Assembly: GCF_000743535.1 (NCBI RefSeq)
Contig: NZ_AVCJ01000003.1
Coordinates: forward strand, 45,813 to 109,812
Direction of reading: 5' to 3'
Origin: Arenimonas donghaensis DSM 18148 = HO3-R19
GTDB taxonomy: Bacteria > Pseudomonadota > Gammaproteobacteria > Xanthomonadales > Xanthomonadaceae
DNA length: 64,000 nucleotides
Shown here one piece after another: positions 25,121 to 33,626 of the stretch. A program made the position numbers and the translations under genes. Under the pieces are notes generated by a model. The model was given only the letters and a program-made list of their open reading frames with translations, searched no databases and was not told where the DNA came from. The number at the start of each line of letters is the position of its first letter. Within the stretch, counting starts at the first letter, position 1.

Positions 25121-25837
25121 TCAGTTCGGCTTGGGCGTCCAGACGATGTTCACCGACGTCAGCGTATCGGTACGCTCGGTGCCGACCGGGACCTCGGTGT
25201 TGTGGCGCGCCTGGAAAGCCACCTTCAGCGCCAGCGACTTGTTGATGCTCACGGCGACGCCGATGTCGTTCTGGGCGAAGGTATTGTCGCTGGTGGCCTC
25301 GACCAGGGTGGTGTTGAAGAACTTGGTGCTCTCGGTGATCTGGTGCTGGTAGTCGGCGAATCCGCGCAGCAGTGCGCCCGTTTCGACTTCACCGGTGCCG
25401 GCCAGCCGGGCACGGCGCACGCCGGGACCGCCTTCGATCTTGAAGGTGTGCCCCTCCTCGCGCACCAGCCAGCCGCCGTAGTTCAGCGCCAGCGTGGCCT
25501 GGTAGTCGTAGGGCGAGAATTCGTCGTTCTCGTAGCGGGCGGCCGCGCCGAGGTAACTGCGCTCGGTCAGCATGCGATCGGACTTGGCGCCCACTTCATA
25601 GCGGTTCGCGGTCAGTTCGTCGTCGTTTTCCGAACGCAGCACGGCCAGGTAGTAGTCATGGGTCCACAGGTCTTCTTCGGCCTTGAGGCCGAAACGGCCG
25701 TTGATGCTGGTCGTTTCGGAGTTGCCGGTGGTGTTGACGATGCCGAGCTCGGCGCTGGGCTGCCAGGTGGCGGCGCTGGCCGCGGCCGGCGCCGCCAGGA
25801 CGGCCAGCACGGCCAGGACGATGGGGCTTTGCTTCAT
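25121..25837 (-). CDS. DUF481 outer-membrane beta-barrel protein (YdiY-like)
   Basis: 238-residue exported protein of the DUF481 family (salt-induced outer membrane protein group). The signal peptide is MKQSPIVLAVLAVLAAPAAA with cleavage after ASA. The mature part alternates polar and aromatic residues in beta strands (GNSETTSINGRFGLKAEEDL; SYLGAAARYENDEFSPYDYQ) and ends with a short strand (TSVNIVWTPKPN). The ATG at 25837 begins the signal peptide; the 23 upstream codons are shadow. GAAGG lies ~10 nt upstream. A TAAATA -10 candidate is at 25878-25873 (reverse). Ligand or exact role unknown. Confidence 0.85.
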   Translation of the reverse strand: MKQSPIVLAVLAVLAAPAAASAATWQPSAELGIVNTTGNSETTSINGRFGLKAEEDLWTHDYYLAVLRSENDDELTANRYEVGAKSDRMLTERSYLGAAARYENDEFSPYDYQATLALNYGGWLVREEGHTFKIEGGPGVRRARLAGTGEVETGALLRGFADYQHQITESTKFFNTTLVEATSDNTFAQNDIGVAVSINKSLALKVAFQARHNTEVPVGTERTDTLTSVNIVWTPKPN

Positions 25838-25898
25838 GGGCGGGTTCGCCTTCTTCGGTGGATTCAACCGCCTATTTAACCGCGCTGCGCATGAACAG

Positions 25899-25912
25899 CC
25901 CGCCAAGGCGGG
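25899..25912 (-). terminator. Hairpin after the AidB-like gene
   Basis: CCCGCC-AA-GGCGGG, 12 bp downstream of the acyl-CoA dehydrogenase stop, a compact GC stem with no T-run. A weak stop or 3'-end stabiliser between two minus-strand genes. Confidence 0.3.
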
Positions 25913-25923
25913 ACCGGGTCGGC

Positions 25924-27573
25924 TCAGGGCAAGACGCGTTCGAGCAAAAGGTCCCAGCCCGTGTCGCTGCGCAGCGCCCCGAAGGCCAGCCCCGACCGGC
26001 CACCCAAGCGCGCCTCGCAGAAGGCTTCGGCGACCTGGGCAGGCGCGCCTCGCAGCAGCACGCTGGCCTGCAGGGCCAGGGCCATGCGCTCGGCCAGCAG
26101 GCGTGCGCGGGGCACCAGCGCCGCCACCGGCTCACGCAACCAGGCCGCGAGTGAACCGGCCTCGGCATCGAGCAGCGGATGCGCACCGCGTGCGGCCGCC
26201 AGCTCGGCAACAAAGGCCTGCGCGCACCCGGGTTCGCGTTCCAGCGCGCGCAGCACGTCCAGGCACTGGATGTTGCCACTGCCCTCCCATATCGAGTTGA
26301 GCGGGGCCTGGCGGTACAGGCGCGGCATGCCCGTTTCTTCGACGTAGCCGATGCCGCCCAGGCATTCCACCGCCTCGCCGAGGAATGCGGGGCTGCGTTT
26401 GCAGACCCAGTACTTGCCCAGGGCGGTGGTCAGCCTGGCCAGGGCCGCTTCGGCCGGATCGCGGGCGCTGGCATCGACGGCGCGGGCAACGCGGAAAGCC
26501 AGCGCCGTGGCGGCTTCCGACTCCAGCGCCAGGTCCGCCAGTACGTTGCGCATGAGCGCGTGGCCCGACAGTGGCGAACCGAAGGTGCGACGCTGCCTGG
26601 CAAAATGCAGCGCCCGCGCCAGGCCCTGGCGCATCAGGCTGGCGGAGCCGAGCAGGCAATCGAGCCGGGTGAGCGCCACCATCTGCAGGATGGTCGCCAC
26701 GCCGCGGCCTTCCTCGCCGACCCGCCAGGCCAGCGCATCCTGGAACTCGACTTCGGCGCTGGCATTGCTCCAGTCGCCCAGCTTGTCCTTCAGGCGCTGT
26801 ATCCGCACGGCGTTGAGGCTGCCGTCGGGGGCGTAGCGCGGCAGCAGGAAGCAGCTCAGCCCGCCCGCGGCCTGCGCCAGCACCAGGAACGCGTCGCACA
26901 TCGGCGCCGAAAAAAACCACTTGTGGCCCACCAGCGAATAGAGCCCGTCGCCACCCGCGACCGGGGTGGCCCGCGTCGTGTTCGCGCGTACGTCCGAGCC
27001 GCCCTGCTTCTCGGTCATGCCCATGCCGATGGTGACGCCGTCCTTTTCCCAGCCCGGGCGATGCGACGGGTCGTAGCCGCCCGAACGGATGCGAGGCAGC
27101 CATTCGCGCGCCAACGCCGGCGCGTGCGAGAGCGCGGGCACGCTGGCATAGGTCATCGTCAGCGGGCAGCTGCTGCCCTGGTCGGCCTGGTTGTGCAGGA
27201 ACATCAGTCCGGCGCGTGCCACATGTGCACCCGGCCGGTCGGCATGGCGCCAGGCGAACCCGGGCACGCCGTGCTGCACGGCCTGCTGCATCAACGCGTG
27301 GTACGCGGGATGGAAAACCACGCGGTCGATGCGTTCGCCGCGGGCATCGAAGGCCTCCAGGCGTGGCCGGTTCCGGTTCGCCTCGTGCGCCAGTTCCTGC
27401 AGTTCCCCGCCGGCCAATACGCCGTATGCGGCCAGGAAGGCCTCGGCCCAACCGCCGCCCTCGCGCTGCACCGCTTCGCGCAGGGCGACATCGCCCGACC
27501 ACAGGTCGCTGGGCGCCAGCGCATGGGGCTGGTTCTGGATCTCGTGGGTGTGGAATCGTTCCCGGCTGTCCAT
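25924..27573 (-). CDS. AidB-like acyl-CoA dehydrogenase
   Basis: 549-residue flavoprotein of the acyl-CoA dehydrogenase superfamily, most like AidB/DNA-alkylation-response members. Family marks are QADQGSSCPLTMTYASVPAL, GMGMTEKQGGSDVRANTTRA (FAD-contacting), GHKWFFSAPMCDAFLVLAQA, and the C-terminal ECLGGIGYVEETGMPRLYRQ. It is AidB size (541 aa), with a ~110-residue C-terminal helical extension lacking obvious AidB DNA-binding basic clusters. The ATG at 27573 is preceded by GGAGG at 6-10 nt. No ada or alkB gene is adjacent, so a role in alkylation damage is not supported by context; isovaleryl-CoA dehydrogenase-like catabolism is possible. Confidence 0.85.
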   Translation of the reverse strand: MDSRERFHTHEIQNQPHALAPSDLWSGDVALREAVQREGGGWAEAFLAAYGVLAGGELQELAHEANRNRPRLEAFDARGERIDRVVFHPAYHALMQQAVQHGVPGFAWRHADRPGAHVARAGLMFLHNQADQGSSCPLTMTYASVPALSHAPALAREWLPRIRSGGYDPSHRPGWEKDGVTIGMGMTEKQGGSDVRANTTRATPVAGGDGLYSLVGHKWFFSAPMCDAFLVLAQAAGGLSCFLLPRYAPDGSLNAVRIQRLKDKLGDWSNASAEVEFQDALAWRVGEEGRGVATILQMVALTRLDCLLGSASLMRQGLARALHFARQRRTFGSPLSGHALMRNVLADLALESEAATALAFRVARAVDASARDPAEAALARLTTALGKYWVCKRSPAFLGEAVECLGGIGYVEETGMPRLYRQAPLNSIWEGSGNIQCLDVLRALEREPGCAQAFVAELAAARGAHPLLDAEAGSLAAWLREPVAALVPRARLLAERMALALQASVLLRGAPAQVAEAFCEARLGGRSGLAFGALRSDTGWDLLLERVLP

Positions 27574-27643
27574 GCACCACCTCCGTGTCCGGCCCATTGT
27601 GCCTGCGCGTATCATCGGCGACACGTCCCCGGGAGCCATCGCG

Positions 27644-28051
27644 ATGAAGCCCCAGCTCAAACGCATCACCGCCGTCCTGCCCGTGCAAGCGATCGAACCC
27701 TGCCTGCCCTTCTGGGAAGCCGTCGGCATGGTGCGCACCGTGGAGGTTCCCCACGGCGACCGGCTGGGCTTCGTGATCCTGGCCGGGCACGGGCTGGAAG
27801 TGATGCTGCAAAGCCACGACTCGATCGCCGACGACGTGCCGGCGCAGGCCGAGCAGGCGCGTTCGTCCCACGCCTACCTGTTCATCGAGGTCGCCGACAT
27901 CGATGCCATCGAGGCCGCGCTCGCCGGCTTCACGCTGCTGTTGCCCCGCCGGACCACGTTCTACGGCGCCACCGAGGTCGGCTACCGGGAACCGGGCGGC
28001 CATGTCGTCACGTTCGCGCAATTCGGCGGCGGCGACACTGGCGCGGCATGA
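27644..28051 (+). CDS. VOC-superfamily protein (glyoxalase/bleomycin-resistance fold)
   Basis: 135 residues with the paired beta-alpha-beta-beta-beta pattern of the VOC fold: RITAVLPVQAIEPCLPFWEA and GLEVMLQS form the first half, SHAYLFIEVADIDAIEAAL and EVGYREPGGHVVTFAQF the second. A terminal Glu/His metal site is plausible from EV (first half) and EPGGH, but I cannot assign substrates. Start at ATG 27644 with GGAG 8 nt before; the longer upstream frame overlaps the divergent AidB-like gene. A -10 candidate TATCAT is at 27610-27615. Confidence 0.75.
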   Translation: MKPQLKRITAVLPVQAIEPCLPFWEAVGMVRTVEVPHGDRLGFVILAGHGLEVMLQSHDSIADDVPAQAEQARSSHAYLFIEVADIDAIEAALAGFTLLLPRRTTFYGATEVGYREPGGHVVTFAQFGGGDTGAA

Positions 28052-28107
28052 ACCGCAGGAAAGCCGTTTAGAGCAAGCCTGCTAGTCGACGCAGGGACAC
28101 TGGCCAC

Positions 28108-28695
28108 GTGGAAGCCAAGCGCCGCCGGAAGAAAACCGCCGCCGCGCCCGACCCCGGGCGCCGCGAGTCCGTGCGCCTGCCCGACAGCCGCGAGCTGTGG
28201 CTGCGTCCGGTGCATCCGGCCGACGCCGGGCCCATTGCCGGCGCCTTCGACCTGCTCAGCGAAGACGAAATCCGCCGCCGCTACCTGCACCCGCTCAAGG
28301 CGCTTGCACCGGTCTACCTGGCCCAGCTGGTGTCGCCGGAGCCGGGACGTTCCTATGTCGTGGTGGCCGCCGAGCCGCTGCCGCCGGGCGAGGCGCTGGT
28401 GGGCGCGGTCGCCCGGGTCGACCTGGACCCGGGCACGGAGAGCGCCGAATTCGCCATCCTGGTCTCGCACTTCCTCGCCGGCCAGGGCCTGGGCAAGCGC
28501 CTGATGCGACGCGTGGTCGAGTGGGCCCAGGCCCAGGGCCTGCGCCGGCTGTGGGGTGACGTGCTCGAGGACAACACCGCGATGCTGGCCCTGGCCCAGG
28601 CCATCGGCTTCCGCCGCGAACACGTACCGGGTTCGGGCGGCCAGGTACGCGTCACCCTGGACCTGGGGCCGGCTGCGCTAAAATCCCGGTCCTGA
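28108..28695 (+). CDS. GNAT-family acetyltransferase preceding mfd
   Basis: 195 residues. After a basic N-terminal stretch (KRRRKK), the GNAT domain begins at ELWLRPVHPADAGPIAGAF. VGAVARVDLDPGTESAEFAI is the substrate-side sheet and FLAGQGLGKRLMRRVVEWA contains the acetyl-CoA loop QGLGKR. DVLEDNTAMLALAQAIGFRR is the usual C-terminal asparagine region. It resembles the C-terminal domain of Pat-type protein acetyltransferases. Start is GTG 28108. Its stop overlaps the mfd start (TGATG), so the two are translationally coupled. Confidence 0.82.
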   Translation: MEAKRRRKKTAAAPDPGRRESVRLPDSRELWLRPVHPADAGPIAGAFDLLSEDEIRRRYLHPLKALAPVYLAQLVSPEPGRSYVVVAAEPLPPGEALVGAVARVDLDPGTESAEFAILVSHFLAGQGLGKRLMRRVVEWAQAQGLRRLWGDVLEDNTAMLALAQAIGFRREHVPGSGGQVRVTLDLGPAALKSRS

Positions 28696-31600
28696 TGACC
28701 CAAGACTCCCTACCCAGCGCGCCCCGCCCCCGGGCGGGACAAAAGCGCGCCCTTTGGCGCGCCCCGGCCAGCGCCAGCCTGCAGGCCCTGGCCCTGGCCG
28801 AAACGGCCCGCCAGCACGACGGCCTGGTGCTGGCGATCACCCGCGACAGCCACGCCGCCCAGGCACTGGAACACGACCTGCGGGTGTTCGCCGGCGATGC
28901 CTTGCCGGTGCTGCACTTCGCCGATTGGGAAACCCTGCCCTACGACCTGTTCAGCCCGCACCCGGACATCGTCTCCCAGCGCGTCGCCGCGCTGTACCGG
29001 CTGCCGACCACGCACAAGGGCGTGCTGGTGGTGCCGGTCGCCTCGCTGATGCAGCGGCTGGCACCGCCGAGCTGGATCGCCGGCAATACGCTCGACCTGC
29101 GCAAGGGACAGCGCCTGGACTTGGACGCCGAAAAGCGCCGTTTGGAGTCGGCCGGCTACCGCAACGTGCCGCAGGTGCTCGACCCCGGCGATTTCGCCGT
29201 GCGCGGCGCCCTGCTCGACCTCTACCCCATGGGTGCCGACCGCCCCTACCGGATCGAGCTGTTCGACGATGAAATCGACTCGCTGCGCAGCTTCGATCCC
29301 GAAACCCAGCGCTCGGACCATCCGGTGGACAGCATCCGCCTGCTGCCGGCCCGCGAATTCCCGCTCGACGACGCCAGCACCCGAAAGGTGCGCGAACGCC
29401 TGAGCGAGCGCTTCGACTTCGACCCGCGCCGCTGTCCGCTCTACCAGGACCTCAAGGAAGGCGGCACGCCGGCCGGCATCGAGTACTACCTGCCGCTGTT
29501 CTTCGACCAGACCGCCAGCCTGTTCGACCATCTCGCCGACGACACCCTGCTGGTGCTGGGCAATGGCGTCGCCGAGGCCGCCGAGGCGTTCTGGGCGCAG
29601 ACCGCGGACCGCTGGGAGCAGCGCCGCCACGACCTCGAGCGCCCCATCCTGCCGCCGGCCGAGCTGTACCTCTCGCCGGAAGAACTGCGCACGCGCTGGA
29701 ACAAGTCGGCCCGCATCGACGTGCTCGACGCCGGCCACGAACAGGCCGGCAAGGCCATCGCCCTGCCCGAGCAGCCGGCGCCCAGCCTGCCCTGGAGCCA
29801 GAAAGGCGGCGACCCCGGCAGCGCGCTGCTCGGCTTCCTGCGCGCCTATCCGGGCCGGGTCCTGCTGGCCGCCGACTCCGCCGGCCGCCGCGAAGCCCTG
29901 ATCGAACTGCTGGCGTCGGCCGACCTGCGGCCCGCGGTCGTCGCCGACTGGCCGGCCTTTCTGGCCGGCGGTGAGCGGTTCGCGATCACCGCCGCCGCCC
30001 TCGAGGACGGCTTCGCGCTGGGCAAGCCCGCGCTGGCGGTGCTCACCGAGCGCCAGCTGTTCCCCGAACGCGCGGAACAGTCGCGACGTCGCCGCAAGGC
30101 GGTGCGCGACCCGGACACGGTGCTGCGCGACCTGAGCGAGATCCAGGTCGGTTCACCGATCGTGCACGAAGACCACGGTGTCGGCCGCTACCAGGGCCTG
30201 GTGACGCTCGACAGCGGCGGCGTCAGCGGCGAGTTCCTGCAGATCGAATACGCCAAGGGCGACAAGCTCTACGTGCCGGTGTCGCAGCTGCAGCTGGTGG
30301 GGCGGTATTCCGGCGCCTCGCCCGAACACGCGCCGCTGCACTCGCTGGGCGGCGAGGCCTGGGAAAAGGCCAAGCGAAAGGCCGCCGAGAAGGTGCGCGA
30401 CGTCGCCGCCGAACTGCTGGAGATCCAGGCGCGCCGGAAGGCCCGCAAGGGCCTGGCGCTGCCGCTGGACCGGTCGATGTACGAACCCTTCGCGGCCACC
30501 TTCCCGTTCGAGGAAACGCCCGACCAGCTCGCTTCGATCAATGCCGTCGTCGCCGACCTGGGCCAGACCCAGCCCATGGACCGCGTGGTTTGCGGCGACG
30601 TCGGCTTCGGCAAGACCGAGGTCGCCGTGCGGGCCGCCTTCGTCGCCGCCATCGCCGGCAAGCAGGTGGCCGTGCTGGTGCCGACCACGCTGCTGGCCGA
30701 GCAGCACTATCGCAACTTCCGCGACCGCTACGCCGACTGGCCGATCCGGGTGGAGGTGCTGAGCCGGTTCAAGTCGGCCAAGGAAATCAAGGCCGCGCTG
30801 GCGCAGTTGGCCGAGGGCAAGATCGACGTCATCGTCGGCACCCATCGCCTGCTCCAGCCGGACGTCAAGTTCCACGAGCTCGGCCTGGTCATCGTCGACG
30901 AGGAGCAGCGCTTTGGTGTCCGCCAGAAGGAGGCATTGAAGGCGCTGCGCGCGGAGGTCCACCTGCTGACGCTCACCGCGACGCCGATCCCGCGCACCCT
31001 GAACATGGCCATGAGCGGCCTGCGCGAACTGAGCATCATCGCCACGCCGCCGGCGCACCGGCTGGCCGTGCAGACGGTGATCACGCCCTGGGACGCCAAC
31101 CTGCTGCGCGAAGCCTTCCAGCGCGAACTGGCGCGCGGCGGCCAGGTCTATTTCCTGCACAACGAAGTCGACAGCATCGAGAAGATGGCGCGCGACCTGG
31201 CCGAACTGGTGCCGGCCGCGCGCGTGCGCGTGGCCCACGGCCAGATGCCCGAACGCGAGCTCGAGCAGGTGATGCTCGACTTCCACCGCCAGCGTTTCAA
31301 CGTGCTGGTGTGCACGACGATCATTGAATCGGGCATCGATATCCCCAGCGCCAACACCATCATCATCCACCGCGCCGACCGCTTCGGCCTGGCCCAGCTG
31401 CACCAGCTGCGCGGCCGGGTCGGCCGCAGCCACCACCGCGCCTACGCCTACCTGGTGGTGCCGGACAAGAAGTCGCTGACGCCCGACGCCGAGAAGCGCC
31501 TGGAGGCCCTGGCCTCGCTCGAGGAACTGGGTGCGGGCTTCACCCTGGCCACCCACGACCTGGAGATCCGCGGCGCCGGCGAGCTGCTGGGCGAAGACCA

Positions 31601-32150
31601 GAGTGGCCAGATGGCCGAAATCGGGTTCTCGCTCTACACCGAGCTGCTCGAACGCGCGGTCAAGTCGATCAAGTCCGGCAAACTGCCCGAACTCGATCCG
31701 GCCCAGCGCCACGGCGCCGACGTCGAACTGCACCTGCCGGCACTGATCCCCGAGGACTACCTGCCCGACGTGCATGCCCGGCTGACGCTGTACAAGCGCA
31801 TCGCCTCGGCCCGCGACGACGAAGCCCTCAAGGAACTGCAGGTGGAAATGGTCGACCGTTTCGGCCTGCTGCCCGACCCGGCCAAGCAGCTGTTCGCCGT
31901 GGCCGAGCTCAAGCTCGAGGCAACGCCGCTGGGCATCCGCAAGCTCGAACTGGGCCCGACCGGGGGGCGCTGCCACTTCGTGCCGCAGCCCAGCATCGAC
32001 CCGATGTCGGTGATCCGGCTGATCCAGGCCCAGCCCAAGGTCTACTCGATGGACGGCCCGGACAAGCTGCGCATCCGGATGGACCTGCCCGACGCCGGGT
32101 CGCGCCTGCGCACGGCGCGCGGCCTGCTGGCCCTGCTGGCCAAGGGCTGA
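28695..32150 (+). CDS. mfd: Transcription-repair coupling factor Mfd
   Basis: 1151-residue DNA translocase that removes stalled RNA polymerase and recruits UvrA. The N-terminal UvrB-like module runs to ~residue 350. The RNA-polymerase interaction domain begins near 475 (SPIVHEDHGVGRYQGLVTLD). The RecG-like motor has Walker A GDVGFGKTEV near 634 and a DEEQ box in VIVDEEQRFGVRQKEALKA near 733. TIIESGIDIPSANTIIIHRA and QLRGRVGRSHHRAYAYL are motifs V-VI. The TRCF C-terminal domain is complete. Length equals E. coli Mfd (1148). Expressed behind the overlapping GNAT gene. Confidence 0.97.
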   Translation: MTQDSLPSAPRPRAGQKRALWRAPASASLQALALAETARQHDGLVLAITRDSHAAQALEHDLRVFAGDALPVLHFADWETLPYDLFSPHPDIVSQRVAALYRLPTTHKGVLVVPVASLMQRLAPPSWIAGNTLDLRKGQRLDLDAEKRRLESAGYRNVPQVLDPGDFAVRGALLDLYPMGADRPYRIELFDDEIDSLRSFDPETQRSDHPVDSIRLLPAREFPLDDASTRKVRERLSERFDFDPRRCPLYQDLKEGGTPAGIEYYLPLFFDQTASLFDHLADDTLLVLGNGVAEAAEAFWAQTADRWEQRRHDLERPILPPAELYLSPEELRTRWNKSARIDVLDAGHEQAGKAIALPEQPAPSLPWSQKGGDPGSALLGFLRAYPGRVLLAADSAGRREALIELLASADLRPAVVADWPAFLAGGERFAITAAALEDGFALGKPALAVLTERQLFPERAEQSRRRRKAVRDPDTVLRDLSEIQVGSPIVHEDHGVGRYQGLVTLDSGGVSGEFLQIEYAKGDKLYVPVSQLQLVGRYSGASPEHAPLHSLGGEAWEKAKRKAAEKVRDVAAELLEIQARRKARKGLALPLDRSMYEPFAATFPFEETPDQLASINAVVADLGQTQPMDRVVCGDVGFGKTEVAVRAAFVAAIAGKQVAVLVPTTLLAEQHYRNFRDRYADWPIRVEVLSRFKSAKEIKAALAQLAEGKIDVIVGTHRLLQPDVKFHELGLVIVDEEQRFGVRQKEALKALRAEVHLLTLTATPIPRTLNMAMSGLRELSIIATPPAHRLAVQTVITPWDANLLREAFQRELARGGQVYFLHNEVDSIEKMARDLAELVPAARVRVAHGQMPERELEQVMLDFHRQRFNVLVCTTIIESGIDIPSANTIIIHRADRFGLAQLHQLRGRVGRSHHRAYAYLVVPDKKSLTPDAEKRLEALASLEELGAGFTLATHDLEIRGAGELLGEDQSGQMAEIGFSLYTELLERAVKSIKSGKLPELDPAQRHGADVELHLPALIPEDYLPDVHARLTLYKRIASARDDEALKELQVEMVDRFGLLPDPAKQLFAVAELKLEATPLGIRKLELGPTGGRCHFVPQPSIDPMSVIRLIQAQPKVYSMDGPDKLRIRMDLPDAGSRLRTARGLLALLAKG

Positions 32151-32152
32151 CT

Positions 32153-32173
32153 CCCGCGGGCGTTGCCCGCGGG
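32153..32173 (+). terminator. Strong GC hairpin immediately after mfd
   Basis: CCCGCGGGC-GTT-GCCCGCGGG, a perfect 9-bp stem with a 3-nt loop starting 2 bp after the mfd stop. There is no U-tract, so it is either a pause/processing structure or a Rho-assisted end. Confidence 0.45.
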
Positions 32174-32197
32174 GCTGCCGGGCCGGGCCGGGATCGT

Positions 32198-32203
32198 TAT
32201 GCT
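32198..32203 (+). promoter_or_regulatory. Candidate -10 for the histidine phosphatase gene
   Basis: TATGCT, 27 nt upstream of the ATG at 32231, directly after the post-mfd hairpin. No good -35. Confidence 0.3.
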
Positions 32204-32230
32204 GGGCCGGACGCCCCTCGGAATCCGGCC

Positions 32231-32749
32231 ATGTCGCTGATCGTGACGCTGATGTTTTCCCTTTCGCTCGCCGCCCCCGCCGCAGCCCTTCCCGCGCACG
32301 ACGGCATCGCCGTGGTGGTGGTCCGGCACGCCGAAAAGGACGACGACGACAAACACGACCCGTCGCTGGCCGGCAATGGCGAGGTGCGCGCCCGGGCGCT
32401 CGCCGCCACGCTGGCCGGCGCCAGCCTGGACCGGGTCATCGCGACCCAGTTCCGGCGCACCCAGCAGACCGCCGCGCCCGCCGCCGCGGACGCCGGGCTG
32501 GAGGTCGAGACGCGGCCGGTCAATGCCGGCAACGCGGCAACCTATGCCCAGGACCTGGCCGCCGAGCTGCGGGCGATGCCCGCCGGCAGCACCGTCTTGG
32601 TCGTCGGCCACAGCAATACCGTGCCCGGCATCGTCCAGGCCCTGTCGGGGCAGGCGCCCGAACCGATGCCCGAAACCGAGTACGACCGCTATACCGTCGT
32701 GCTGGTCGATAGCGACGGCGCTGCCCGCGTCATCACCAGCCGCTACTGA
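32231..32749 (+). CDS. Secreted histidine phosphatase family protein (SixA/phosphoglycerate-mutase-like)
   Basis: 172 residues. A signal peptide (1-20) implies a periplasmic location. The catalytic RHA motif is at R32-H33 (VVVRHAEKDDDDKHDPSLAG), the second catalytic His is H127 in VVGHSNTVPGIV, and R75 lies in the FRRTQQTA substrate-side loop. Length and the short RHG-type core fit SixA-like phosphohistidine or small phosphoester phosphatases rather than metabolic mutases. Substrate unknown. The pirin gene begins 10 bp downstream. Confidence 0.82.
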   Translation: MSLIVTLMFSLSLAAPAAALPAHDGIAVVVVRHAEKDDDDKHDPSLAGNGEVRARALAATLAGASLDRVIATQFRRTQQTAAPAAADAGLEVETRPVNAGNAATYAQDLAAELRAMPAGSTVLVVGHSNTVPGIVQALSGQAPEPMPETEYDRYTVVLVDSDGAARVITSRY

Positions 32750-32759
32750 GGAAGCCGCC

Positions 32760-33623
32760 ATGCCCCTGGCCATCCCCCCGCGCGTGCACGACCTGGGCGG
32801 CGGTTTCACGGTCAAGCGCCTGATCCCGCACGCCAACTGCCGCAGCGTCGGTCCCTTCGTTTTTTTCGACCACATCGGCCCGGCCGAACTGCGGGCCGAC
32901 CAGCCCCTGGACGTCCGCCCCCACCCCCACATCGGACTGGCGACGGTCACCTACCTGTGGGAAGGCGCGATCATGCACCGCGACAGCCTGGGTTCGGCCC
33001 AGGAAATCCAGCCCGGCGACGTCAACTGGATGACCGCCGGGCGCGGCATCGTGCACTCAGAGCGCACGCCCGACCGCCTGCGCGGCCGGTCCCAACGCAT
33101 GCACGGTCTGCAGACCTGGGTCGCGCTGCCCCGGGAACACGAAGACGTGGCGCCGGCCTTTGCCCACCACCCCGCGGCCTCGCTGCCGGTGGTCGAATTG
33201 CCCGGCGCCCGCCTGCGCGTGGTGGCCGGCGACGCGTTCGGCGAGACCTCGCCGGTGCAGGTGCTCATGCGCACGCTGTACGTCGCCATCGACCTGGCCG
33301 CCGGCGCGTCGCTGGTGCTGCCGGCCGACCACGCCGAACGCGCGGTGTATGCCGTGGAGGGCGAGATCACGCTCGACCACGTCCCCTTGCCGCTCGAGCA
33401 ACTGCTGGTGCTCGATCCCGGCAGCGAGCCCGTGCTCACCGCCGCCTGCGATTCGAAGCTGATGCTGCTAGGCGGCGACCCGCTCGATGGTCGCCGCCAC
33501 GTCTGGTGGAACTTCGTATCCAGCTCCCGCGAGCGCATCGAGCAGGCCAAGGCCGACTGGGCCGCCGACCGGCTGGGCCAGGTGCCGGGCGAAACCGAAC
33601 GCATCGAACTGCCCGAACGCTAG
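32760..33623 (+). CDS. Pirin family protein (copy 1)
   Basis: 287-residue bicupin. The N-terminal cupin carries the pirin metal site HPHIGLATVTYLWEGAIMHR and GRGIVHSERTP, giving His, His, His and Glu ligands. The C-terminal cupin (residues ~175-280) lacks them. Pirins bind iron and act as redox-linked transcription cofactors or quercetin-type dioxygenases; which applies is not visible. The ATG at 32760 has GAGGAAG just upstream. It ends 3 bp from the end of a second pirin on the other strand. Confidence 0.9.
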   Translation: MPLAIPPRVHDLGGGFTVKRLIPHANCRSVGPFVFFDHIGPAELRADQPLDVRPHPHIGLATVTYLWEGAIMHRDSLGSAQEIQPGDVNWMTAGRGIVHSERTPDRLRGRSQRMHGLQTWVALPREHEDVAPAFAHHPAASLPVVELPGARLRVVAGDAFGETSPVQVLMRTLYVAIDLAAGASLVLPADHAERAVYAVEGEITLDHVPLPLEQLLVLDPGSEPVLTAACDSKLMLLGGDPLDGRRHVWWNFVSSSRERIEQAKADWAADRLGQVPGETERIELPER

Positions 33624-33626
33624 GCC

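Noticed and set aside
25924..27573. Naming the acyl-CoA dehydrogenase aidB as an adaptive-response gene
   Set aside because: Sequence is AidB-like, but no ada/alk genes or Ada box are nearby and the C-terminal basic cluster is not evident.
30153..31976. 607-codon frame antisense to mfd
   Set aside because: Shadow of conserved Mfd motor motifs; composition biased to Gln, Arg and His.
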